Of a stretch of DNA of 13,516 nt, positions 7,561-13,226 are shown one piece after another (positions within the stretch are counted from its first letter, which is position 1; each line of letters begins with the position of its first letter). Below the pieces are notes generated by a model that worked only from the letters and a program-made list of their open reading frames with translations, made no database searches and was not told the DNA's origin. Source of the DNA: Spirochaetales bacterium (GTDB lineage Bacteria > Spirochaetota > Spirochaetia > Treponematales > UBA12059). The stretch is from contig SPCK01000020.1 in assembly GCA_004525355.1 (NCBI GenBank), positions 1 through 13,516 on the forward strand, in the 5' to 3' direction. The translations under genes and the position numbers were made by a program.

Positions 7561-8984
7561 TTGAATTGCTCCTTCAGGGGAATCCCGAACCAGGATGCGG
7601 CGTTGCGGAAACAGATATCCTTGACCATGCCGCCCGTCAGCTTCATGTCATCCGGTATCTCACCTTTTCCCATCCACCCGCCCACGAGGTTGCACAGGAT
7701 GCGCCTGAAATACTCGTGCCGGGGGTAGCTCAGGAAACTGCGGGAATCGGTGAGCATGCCTACGAACCCGGACAGCAACCCCATGCTGGCGAGGGCGATC
7801 AGCTGGCGCTCCATGCCGTCCTTCTGATCGTTGAACCACCAGCCCGAGCCGAATTGTAGCTTGCCCGCCTGAGGGCCACCCTGGAAGGCGCCGATCATGG
7901 ACGCAAGCACTTCGTTGTCCCGCGGGTTGAGCACATAGAGTATGGTTTTGGGCAGGCGGTCGTCCGCGTCCAGCCTGTCGAGGAGGCCTGCGAGCCCTTC
8001 CGCTTGCGGCCAGTCGCCTATGACGTCAAAGCCGGTATCCGGGCCAAGCGCCGCGAACATCCTGCCGTTGACGCTGCGCATGGCGCCCAGGTGCAGTTGC
8101 ATCACCCAGCCCTGTTCCGCGTCCATGCGGCCAAGCTCGGTCAGGACGGCTCCCCTGAATCCGAGTATCTCGTCGCGCGAAGCGCTGCCTCCGCCAAGGA
8201 CCGTCTTGAAGATCCGGTCGCACTCCGCGTCCGCGCCGCGCTCCGTTGGGACGAAGGTGAGGCCATGATCCGACAGGCGGCAGCCATGCGCGTGGAAATA
8301 CTCATGGCGGGCCCTCAACGCGGCTATCAGCGAAGCGTAGCCGGTTACGGCCAGGCCCGACGCCTTCTCGAGGGCCTGGATCCATGACGCGTACCGCCCG
8401 GGATGTTCAAGCGCATGAGCCTTGTCGGGCCTGAACGCTGGAAGCACCTTGATGTCGAAACTTTTATCCCTGGCAATGTCCTCATGGAAATTGAGCTCGT
8501 CCACCGGGTCGTCGGTGCTGCATACCCCGCTCAGGCTGAAGCGCTCCATGAGTCCACGCACGCGGTATGCGTCCTGCACAAGTAGGGCGTTGCACTGGTC
8601 GTATATCCTGTCCGCGCTGTCCGGGTTCAGGAGTTCCTCCACCCCGAACACCCGCTTCAGTTCGAGGTGGGTCCAGTGATAGAGGGGATTGCCCAGTGTC
8701 CTTGGTGCCGTGCGTGCCCAGGCCCGGAACTTCTCCCGGTCGGGAGCGTCGCCGGTTATGTGCGACTCGGGTATTCCACAGGCGCGCATGGCGCGCCACT
8801 TGTAGTGGTCGCCCTTGAGCCAGAGCTGCGTCAGGTTTTCAAAGCGGGTGTTCTCGGCAATCTGCTGAGGAGGCACGTGGCAGTGATAATCAAAGATGGG
8901 CATGCCCTCAGCGTAGTCATGATACAGCATCCTGGCCGCGTCGCCCTCCAGCAAAAAATCCTCGTCCATGAACGGTTTCATCAT
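7557..8984 (-). CDS. uxaC: Uronate isomerase (glucuronate/galacturonate isomerase)
   Basis: This enzyme isomerises D-glucuronate to D-fructuronate and D-galacturonate to D-tagaturonate, the first cytoplasmic step of hexuronate breakdown. The product has 475 residues, about normal for UxaC. Family landmarks are PIFDYHCHVPPQQIAENTRF near the N-terminus, with the metal-binding pair H34 and H36, and LYHWTHLELKRVFG. VCSTDDPVDELNFH lies near 155-168, MQLHLGAMRSVNGRMF in the middle, and GWWFNDQKDGMERQL and DSRSFLSYPRHEYFRRILC near the C-terminus. A GGGAG ribosome binding site precedes tandem ATG codons at 8984 and 8981. It follows the SDR gene by 29 nt and overlaps the epimerase gene by 4 nt. It is the most securely named gene here and anchors the functional reading of the cluster. 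Confidence 0.96.
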   Translation of the reverse strand: MMKPFMDEDFLLEGDAARMLYHDYAEGMPIFDYHCHVPPQQIAENTRFENLTQLWLKGDHYKWRAMRACGIPESHITGDAPDREKFRAWARTAPRTLGNPLYHWTHLELKRVFGVEELLNPDSADRIYDQCNALLVQDAYRVRGLMERFSLSGVCSTDDPVDELNFHEDIARDKSFDIKVLPAFRPDKAHALEHPGRYASWIQALEKASGLAVTGYASLIAALRARHEYFHAHGCRLSDHGLTFVPTERGADAECDRIFKTVLGGGSASRDEILGFRGAVLTELGRMDAEQGWVMQLHLGAMRSVNGRMFAALGPDTGFDVIGDWPQAEGLAGLLDRLDADDRLPKTILYVLNPRDNEVLASMIGAFQGGPQAGKLQFGSGWWFNDQKDGMERQLIALASMGLLSGFVGMLTDSRSFLSYPRHEYFRRILCNLVGGWMGKGEIPDDMKLTGGMVKDICFRNAASWFGIPLKEQFK

Positions 8985-9013
8985 GTTCTGCTCCCTGTGC
9001 CTTGATGCGGCGC

Positions 9014-9838
9014 TCAGATATTCTGGACCAAGTACCCGCCGTCGACCGGAACCGTGACGCCGGTCACGAAGCCCGCGGCCCTGTCTGAGGCGAGGAAGAG
9101 GCTCACGCCGGCGATTTCCGATGCGTCTCCGAAGCGGCCGAAGGGGGTATGGGCGATGACGTCCCTGCCTCGCGGCGTCAGCTCGTCGGTCTTCTCGTCG
9201 ATGAGGAGCGCCTTGTTCTGCTTGCCCAAGAAGAAGCCAGGGGCTATGCCGTTGACCCTGATGCCGTTGGGCGCGAATTCCTTGGCACAGGCCATCGTGA
9301 GGTTAATGACCGCGGCCTTGGCCGCGCCATAGGCCCAGACGCCTGACAGCGGTACGTACGAACTCATAGAGGCCAGGTTGATCACGTTACCCCTGATGCC
9401 CCGCTCAATCCAGAACGCGGCGGTCACCTTGGTCGGCACAACGAGGCCCGCAATCAGGTTGAGCTTGAGGATGTCCTCGAAGAGCGGCACGTCTATTCCG
9501 ACGAAGCTGGACTTGCCTTTATTGCCGCCGGCGGCGTTTACGAGGATGTGCGGGCCACCAAGTGCGGCTTCCGTAGATTCCAGAGCCTTCCTTACGTATT
9601 CCTCCGAGTTCGCGTCCACCACTACCGTCAGTATGCGTTTGCCACTGCCCTCGAGTCCGGGTAGCCCAAGGAGCCGCTGCCTGGCTACCTCCAGGGATTC
9701 CAGCCTGATGCCCCACAGCGCGACATTGGCGCCGGCCTTCAGGAACGCCTCGGACATGGCCCCGGCAATCGCGCCGCCGCCGCCGGTGATGGCGACAGTC
9801 TTGCCTTCATATGAGAACATGGTATCCAGATAGTTCAT
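9014..9838 (-). CDS. uxuB: SDR-family D-mannonate oxidoreductase (fructuronate reductase)
   Basis: This short-chain dehydrogenase probably reduces D-fructuronate to D-mannonate with NAD(P)H, following UxaC/UxaE. The product has 274 residues. The cofactor motif TGGGGAIAG (18-26) and NAAGG (101-105) are clear. Catalytic residues are S157 in NLASMSS, Y170 and K174 in YGAAK. RVNGIAPGFFLGKQNKALL and TPFGRFGDASEIAGVSLFLAS match the mannonate-reductase branch of SDRs as I know it from Thermotoga-type uronate clusters. This differs from the unrelated long-chain UxuB of Escherichia coli, so the symbol denotes function rather than homology to that protein. AAGGAG lies about 7 nt before the ATG at 9838. 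It is 34 nt after the DeoR regulator gene and 29 nt before uxaC. A gluconate-type SDR activity is the main alternative. Confidence 0.82.
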   Translation of the reverse strand: MNYLDTMFSYEGKTVAITGGGGAIAGAMSEAFLKAGANVALWGIRLESLEVARQRLLGLPGLEGSGKRILTVVVDANSEEYVRKALESTEAALGGPHILVNAAGGNKGKSSFVGIDVPLFEDILKLNLIAGLVVPTKVTAAFWIERGIRGNVINLASMSSYVPLSGVWAYGAAKAAVINLTMACAKEFAPNGIRVNGIAPGFFLGKQNKALLIDEKTDELTPRGRDVIAHTPFGRFGDASEIAGVSLFLASDRAAGFVTGVTVPVDGGYLVQNI

Positions 9839-9872
9839 CGCGGTGCTCCTTGCCTGAAGAAATGTTTCCTCA

Positions 9873-10628
9873 TCACTCCGCAGTCACCACCTCGAGGCCA
9901 AAGGCCTTGAGATCCTTCTCATGGCTGAATTGCCGGTCACTTATCAGGACATCAACGTCCCCTGCCCTCGCGAATATGGAAAAGGCTTCCCGTCCGAATT
10001 TTGCCGAATCCGCCAGCACAACACGCCGCTTTGAAACCTCAAGGACCTTCTGTTTGAGTTGTGATTCGATAAGGTTCTGCGAGGAAAAAACGCCCCGGGC
10101 CGAGATGCCGGTCGTTCCAAGGAAACAGGTCTCGATGTGCAGCATCTTGAGCGCTTCGATGGCCATGGGGCCGACGAAGGACCCCGCCTCTTTGCGGTAG
10201 CTGCCGCCAAGGCATATGAGGCTAATCTCCGGACAATCGCTGAGCAGGACCATGACGTCTATGGAATTGGTCACGACCCTGATAGAGCTATCCTTGAGCT
10301 CCCGGGCCAGGAGCAGACAGGTACTCCCGGCGTCCAGGTATACGGTCTCGCCTTCACGGACGAATTCTCTCGCCTTCCTGGCTATTGCCTGTTTCGCCTC
10401 TATCTGCTCATGCTGTCGCACTTCGATCGTCTTGAGGAAACGCGTATCCTCGGCGACCTGAGCGCCGCCCCTCGTCCGCATCAGACAACCCATTTCTTCG
10501 AGTTGGGCCAGATCCTTGCGTATCGTCACCTCCGACACGTCGAGCTTCTGAGCGAAATCGCCTACCGAGACCGCGCGGAGGAGGCTCAGGAGCTTGAGAA
10601 TTTCTGCATGACGGGGGATATGAACCAC
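9873..10628 (-). CDS. DeoR/GlpR-family transcriptional regulator
   Basis: This is probably a repressor of the downstream uronate genes, relieved by a phosphorylated or acidic sugar intermediate as is usual for the family. From a GTG at 10628 the product has 251 residues, the normal DeoR length. Residues about 5-60 hold the DeoR helix-turn-helix (HAEILKLLSLL, VSVGDFAQKLDVSEVTIRKD, LEEMGCLMRTRGGA). The rest is the sugar-phosphate-isomerase-like effector domain, with YLDAGSTC, VVTNSIDVM, LGGSYRKEAGSFVGP, FLGTTGIS and VLADSAKFG. I chose the GTG because AGGAAA lies 6 nt upstream and a promoter ends just before it. The frame stays open to an ATG at 10736, but that start would lie upstream of the predicted transcription start. 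It is first in the operon and 34 nt before the SDR gene. Confidence 0.9.
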   Translation of the reverse strand: MVHIPRHAEILKLLSLLRAVSVGDFAQKLDVSEVTIRKDLAQLEEMGCLMRTRGGAQVAEDTRFLKTIEVRQHEQIEAKQAIARKAREFVREGETVYLDAGSTCLLLARELKDSSIRVVTNSIDVMVLLSDCPEISLICLGGSYRKEAGSFVGPMAIEALKMLHIETCFLGTTGISARGVFSSQNLIESQLKQKVLEVSKRRVVLADSAKFGREAFSIFARAGDVDVLISDRQFSHEKDLKAFGLEVVTAE

Positions 10629-10634
10629 GTTTCG

Positions 10635-10640
10635 TTTCCT
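10635..10640 (-). promoter_or_regulatory. Ribosome binding site supporting the GTG start of the DeoR gene
   Basis: AGGAAA on the minus strand stands 6 nt before the GTG at 10628. None of the upstream candidate starts (ATG at 10736 or 10670) has both a ribosome binding site and a position downstream of the predicted promoter. This site therefore decides the start. Confidence 0.5.
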
Positions 10641-10652
10641 ATCGATTTTCAG

Positions 10653-10679
10653 AGTATATCGAAGGAGCATTCTTGTCAA
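10653..10679 (-). promoter_or_regulatory. Predicted sigma-70-type promoter for the uronate operon
   Basis: Read on the minus strand, TTGACA (10679-10674) is a perfect -35 box and TATACT (10658-10653) is a one-mismatch -10 box. The spacer is 15 nt, shorter than the usual 16-18. Transcription would begin near 10646, leaving a leader of under 20 nt before the GTG at 10628. It sits at the only long gap upstream of the uronate genes and so could drive the whole run of minus-strand genes. The call is from consensus matching by eye. Confidence 0.5.
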
Positions 10680-10734
10680 CAAAACGCTTGGGGATGCCAT
10701 TCCAGTGAAGCAAGCTTGACGGCAGTAGTCATTC

Positions 10735-11110
10735 ATGGCATCTGATTTCGTATCGGATTATATTTCGGAAGGAATTGCAAGCAAAATGAGCGGTGCCCCG
10801 CATGATCCGGCCCAGGCCCTCTCCAAGTACGCCCATGAGACCTGGGAATTCGTCAACCGGTACTCCAGGACCAGGGGCTGCAACCGGTATACAGTCGTCA
10901 TGCGGACCCTGGCACTCCTCAGGGAGCGCCGGGAGACGAAGACCCGCGTGTCGTCGCACTGGAGTTGGCCGGGCTCATGGAGTGGATACGTCGTGAAACG
11001 AGCCTCGGGAGACAGGCGCTCAAGGCCGAACTCGACCGCACCGGAAACGAGGACCTGACGGTAGTCCACCGATGGTCGGTCACAGTCGACGAGACGGTGG
11101 AGTATTCCCG
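10735..11110 (+). pseudogene. Probable frameshifted plus-strand gene of unknown function
   Basis: I do not recognise a family. Two adjacent plus-strand frames read like one soluble protein. The first runs from ATG 10735 and contains ALSKYAHETWEFVNRYSR and RYTVVMRTLALLRE. The second, one frame over, continues as APGDEDPRVVALELAGLMEW, then ETSLGRQALKAELDRTG and LTVVHRWS. Joining them needs a one-base change near 10920-10926. Amphipathic helices and third-position GC favour coding, but the minus strand is also open across 10758-11069. No convincing ribosome binding site precedes 10735. If the reading is right, this is a decayed gene divergent from the DeoR operon. The end is uncertain because the minus-strand remnant at 11115-11538 converges on it. 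Non-coding debris is the alternative. Confidence 0.3.
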
Positions 11111-11114
11111 AGAA

Positions 11115-11538
11115 TCAGAACCTGTACGCCGCCCTTATCCGAACCCCGAAGCCGGAGAGGCGGACGGTGTCGGTGAAGACAACATCCCCGGCCTGGGCTG
11201 CAGGCACGTCCTACCAGTGTATGCTTTTAGCCAGATCGACCGCGGGAAAAATGTGCCCTAGTATCTCTGCCGACACACGCCATGAGTTACCGATGGGAAG
11301 CCAGCAGTTCGGACACCGAGAAGCCCAGGCGGGTTCGGCGGGCAAACTCGAAACCGTCCTCGAAGTCGATCACCGCGATGCGGGACCGGAAACGCACCTC
11401 CGGGAGTTCCGCATGGGCAGCCAGAACCTTCCGCGAGAGCCGCAGCAGTGTTTCGTTCAGCCCGGATGCCGATTGGCCCCCGGAGGGCCTCAGTGGAAGA
11501 AGCACCAGAACCAGCAGGGGAATAGCCCGCCTGTTCAT
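11115..11538 (-). pseudogene. Broken exported protein gene, FlgO/CsgG-like N-terminus
   Basis: The gene starts at ATG 11538 behind a perfect AAGGAGGT ribosome binding site and encodes an 83-residue open segment. The N-terminus is a signal peptide (RRAIPLLVLVLLPL). It is followed by SRIAVIDFEDGFEFARR and RLGFSVSELLASH. The pattern IAV-DF plus G-SVSELLA resembles FlgO- or CsgG/LpoB-like lipoprotein domains that assemble in the periplasm. The frame ends early at 11287. One frame over, minus-strand sequence continues as AEILGHIFPAVDLAKSIHW, then an in-frame TAG at 11211-11213. A tail RLSGFGVRIRAAYRF ends at 11115, with a terminal phenylalanine like outer-membrane proteins. I read this as one decayed gene with a frameshift, an internal stop and probably a deletion. 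The 83-residue part could instead be a short real gene. Confidence 0.45.
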
Positions 11539-11539
11539 G

Positions 11540-11737
11540 GAAACCTCCTTCGGGTTGTTGCCGAATGGAAGAATAGTGTAGTGCGCGCTAAAAAGCGCGC
11601 GGCGTCATCAGCCCTTCGGGCTGTTGCCGAGTCGAAGAATAGTGTAGTGCGCGCTAAAAAGCGCGCGGCGTCATCAGCCCTTCGGGTTATTGCCGAGTCG
11701 AAGAATAGTGTAGTGCGCGCTAAAAAGCGCGCGGCGT
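11540..11737. repeat. Three tandem copies of a 66-bp two-hairpin repeat
   Basis: The units run 11540-11605, 11606-11671 and 11672-11737, exactly 66 bp each. Units 2 and 3 differ at two positions by eye. Unit 1 diverges in its first few bases, where it merges with the start of the broken exported-protein gene. Each unit can form a hairpin CAGCCC-TTC-GGGCTG (perfect in unit 2, 11609-11623). Each also has GCGCGC-TAAAAA-GCGCGC (11583-11600 in unit 1). Because 66 is a multiple of 3, both strands read as 22-residue peptide repeats, which I regard as an artefact. A degenerate copy lies at 22-70, so this is a dispersed family amplified in tandem here, similar in style to REP or MITE-like intergenic repeats. 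Confidence 0.9.
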
Positions 11738-11802
11738 TATTAAGGTGGAAAATGAAAAACCGGTCGCTACTGTGCCAATTTCTCACTCAGGCAAAAATTC
11801 GC

Positions 11803-11823
11803 TGCCAAGATTTGTGCTTGGCA
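11803..11823. repeat. Short perfect inverted repeat
   Basis: TGCCAAG and CTTGGCA form a perfect 7-bp inverted repeat around a 7-nt loop. It lies in the 230 bp between the tandem repeats and the first 70-bp repeat, where I find no convincing gene. No T-run follows on either strand. It might be an operator or a leftover hairpin; I cannot tell. Confidence 0.3.
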
Positions 11824-11970
11824 AGGCCGGTGATTTGATCTTGGGCATGGTAATCACGGCCCAACTGTGGCGCAGGAACCGCGCGACCGTTGCCGTGAAG
11901 CCTTTGCGCCGGTCGGAACAAGCTCATCCTCTTCGTTCAGAGGTTGGCTATGCCCCACCCCGGATATGAT

Positions 11971-12040
11971 TGTTTCAGGATTCAGGAGCAAAACGTGCGA
12001 TTTCTACCCGTTTTGGGTCATCCGGAGTGCATTCAACCGG
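11971..12040 (+). repeat. 70-bp direct repeat, copy A
   Basis: This 70-bp stretch pairs with 13157-13226 in the same orientation. The longest exact block is gattcaggagcaaaacgt (11979-11996), and the ends (TGTTTC, CATCCGG-GTGCATTC, CCGG) also match. The middle differs by substitutions and small indels. It carries a small dyad ACCC-GTTTT-GGGT. The two copies lie 1186 bp apart and bracket the YD-repeat lipoprotein gene. It also supplies the last codons and the stop of the short minus-strand ORF at 11975-12175. Confidence 0.8.
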
Positions 12041-12175
12041 CAACCCTCCACAACGTGGCGATGTCGTCGCGGTGGCGAACATGTGGAGGCCTATATCCTG
12101 CCTGGGACAGACCCCCTTCGTGATGCCGGGGTCGCGGGCGAGCTGGTCTGCGAGTTCGTTGTAGAGACTTTTCAT
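11975..12175 (-). CDS. Short hypothetical ORF running into repeat copy A
   Basis: This 66-residue frame begins 6 nt after the lipoprotein stop and starts MKSLYNELADQLARDPGI, a plausible helical N-terminus. The last 22 or so residues are encoded by repeat copy A, including the stop. I recognise no family. There is no clear ribosome binding site at proper spacing; GAGAGGG lies about 11 nt away, inside the lipoprotein gene. The likeliest readings are a real gene truncated by insertion or recombination at the repeat, or a chance frame. The lipoprotein gene upstream would share its transcript. Confidence 0.3.
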   Translation of the reverse strand: MKSLYNELADQLARDPGITKGVCPRQDIGLHMFATATTSPRCGGLPVECTPDDPKRVEIARFAPES

Positions 12176-12181
12176 CGTCGC

Positions 12182-13042
12182 TTAATCCCTCTCAAAGTAC
12201 CGGTACTCGTAGCGGGTCTCCGACGAGAAGAAGGCGAGCGGGAAATCCTCTTCGCGAGTCATGCCATCGTATCGCCCCTCGGCGTCGTCGGGCACCTGGT
12301 AGGACGATTCCTTGATGAGGTTGCCGTCCGGGTCGTAATAGTAGAAGACGCGCCCTTCGAGCCATCGCCCCCTTTGGTAATGCGAGGTATAGACCCGGCG
12401 CCCGTCCCGGTACGCGTGGGCGATGCGGAGCATCACGTCGCCGGAAGGCTGCTCTCGATATTCCTCCTCGACCGCGGAGCCCGACGCGTCGTACCGGTAC
12501 CGTATCTCGTTGAGCCTGGAGCTGCCGTCCGAGTAGCTCGCCTCCATCATGCTGCTCTCGACGCGGCCGCGATCGTCGTATCGATAATCGTAGCTGCCCG
12601 TCAGAAGTCCGTTGTCGTCATAGTACTCCTCGCGCGACCGGCGCCCCTCGTCGTCGTACCGGTAGACGAGCCGAAGCTCCAGGTCGCCGTTGGCCAAGCG
12701 GCTCGTCAATCCCATCGGTCGGCCCTCCTTATCCCGATCGTGGATCGCGATGCTGGTAAGGCGGTTATCGCGGTTGAAGTATCGCTCCTCGGAGACGAAG
12801 CCGTCGCGGTCAAAGACGGTGATCGAGTACATCCACAGATCGAGCGCCGTACGATTCACCGGTACGCTCCCGTAGGCTTGGGGCGGATAGTACAGCTTCA
12901 TCGTGACCTGGCGAACGTTGCCCGATAGCCCTCGTTCCGTACGGTCGCTCGGCGTTTCGGCCTTTTGGGGTCCGCAGGCGCATAAGGCCGCCGCGAGCAC
13001 AGCGATACCCGCAAGACGCGCGAGGCCCGATCGATTCAGCAT
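12182..13042 (-). CDS. Lipoprotein with YD/RHS-like repeats
   Basis: The product is a predicted lipoprotein of 286 residues. The N-terminus LARLAGIAVLAAALCAC gives a signal peptide with lipobox L-C-A-C, lipidated cysteine 23. From about residue 60 on it is a series of short strands with turn motifs: FDRDGFVSEERYFNRDNRLTS, YRYDDEGRRSREEYYDDNGL, YDYRYDDRGRVESS, IRYRYDASGSAVEEE and VFYYYDPDGNLIKES. This is the YD (tyrosine-aspartate) pattern of RHS-type beta-sheet repeats, but without a toxin domain. I chose ATG 13042 because GGAG lies 8 nt upstream and the signal peptide begins there; an open extension to 13165 lacks both. A perfect 6-bp hairpin precedes the ribosome binding site. It is flanked by the two 70-bp repeats. 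Function is unknown; surface display or binding is plausible. Confidence 0.8.
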   Translation of the reverse strand: MLNRSGLARLAGIAVLAAALCACGPQKAETPSDRTERGLSGNVRQVTMKLYYPPQAYGSVPVNRTALDLWMYSITVFDRDGFVSEERYFNRDNRLTSIAIHDRDKEGRPMGLTSRLANGDLELRLVYRYDDEGRRSREEYYDDNGLLTGSYDYRYDDRGRVESSMMEASYSDGSSRLNEIRYRYDASGSAVEEEYREQPSGDVMLRIAHAYRDGRRVYTSHYQRGRWLEGRVFYYYDPDGNLIKESSYQVPDDAEGRYDGMTREEDFPLAFFSSETRYEYRYFERD

Positions 13043-13053
13043 GGCAGTCTCCA

Positions 13054-13070
13054 CGAGGCGTAGAGCCTCG
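13054..13070 (-). promoter_or_regulatory. Leader hairpin just upstream of the lipoprotein ribosome binding site
   Basis: CGAGGC and GCCTCG are perfect 6-bp complements around a 5-nt loop. In the transcript, the hairpin ends a few bases before GTGGAG, the ribosome binding site of the lipoprotein gene. It could modulate translation or protect the 5' end. The structure is seen directly; the role is inferred. Confidence 0.35.
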
Positions 13071-13156
13071 ATAGAACCGTAACACCTGGGCCGCCTAAAC
13101 GCAAACCCCGAAAAAGCCCGCGCGGCGGCGGCGGCGCTCGTAGATAGCGATGTGAC

Positions 13157-13226
13157 TGTTTCCAAGATTCAGGAGCAAAACGTACGATTCATACTTGTTC
13201 CGGCCATCCGGGGTGCATTCGCCCGG
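13157..13226 (+). repeat. 70-bp direct repeat, copy B
   Basis: This is the partner of copy A at 11971-12040, in the same orientation. It has an exact 18-bp block at 13166-13183 and matching ends. It lies between the lipoprotein leader and the transposase remnant. On the minus strand, the remnant's recognisable sequence stops where this repeat begins, so the repeat marks a junction. Confidence 0.8.

Noticed and set aside
10758..11069. Minus-strand open frame of 103 codons
   Set aside because: It has no ribosome binding site and no motif I recognise. The plus-strand frames over the same stretch read more like protein, though I cannot exclude either strand.
11540..11737. CRISPR array
   Set aside because: The units are contiguous and nearly identical over the full 66 bp. 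There are no unique spacers and no cas genes.
11535..11838. Peptide repeats of 22 residues on both strands across 11540-11737
   Set aside because: They arise because the 66-bp DNA period is a multiple of three. Both strands are equally open, and the sequence is dominated by palindromes, so a repeat protein is not supported.
11867..12928. Long plus-strand open frame of 353 codons
   Set aside because: It lies antisense to the lipoprotein with a clear lipobox and YD repeats and crosses repeat copy A. Its composition (runs of valine, arginine and alanine) is typical of an antisense shadow in GC-rich DNA.
13100..13135. Possible intrinsic terminator on the minus strand (GC-rich run then TTTTT)
   Set aside because: The GCC/GCG run does not fold into a clean hairpin ending at the T-run; it is more likely low-complexity GC-rich sequence.
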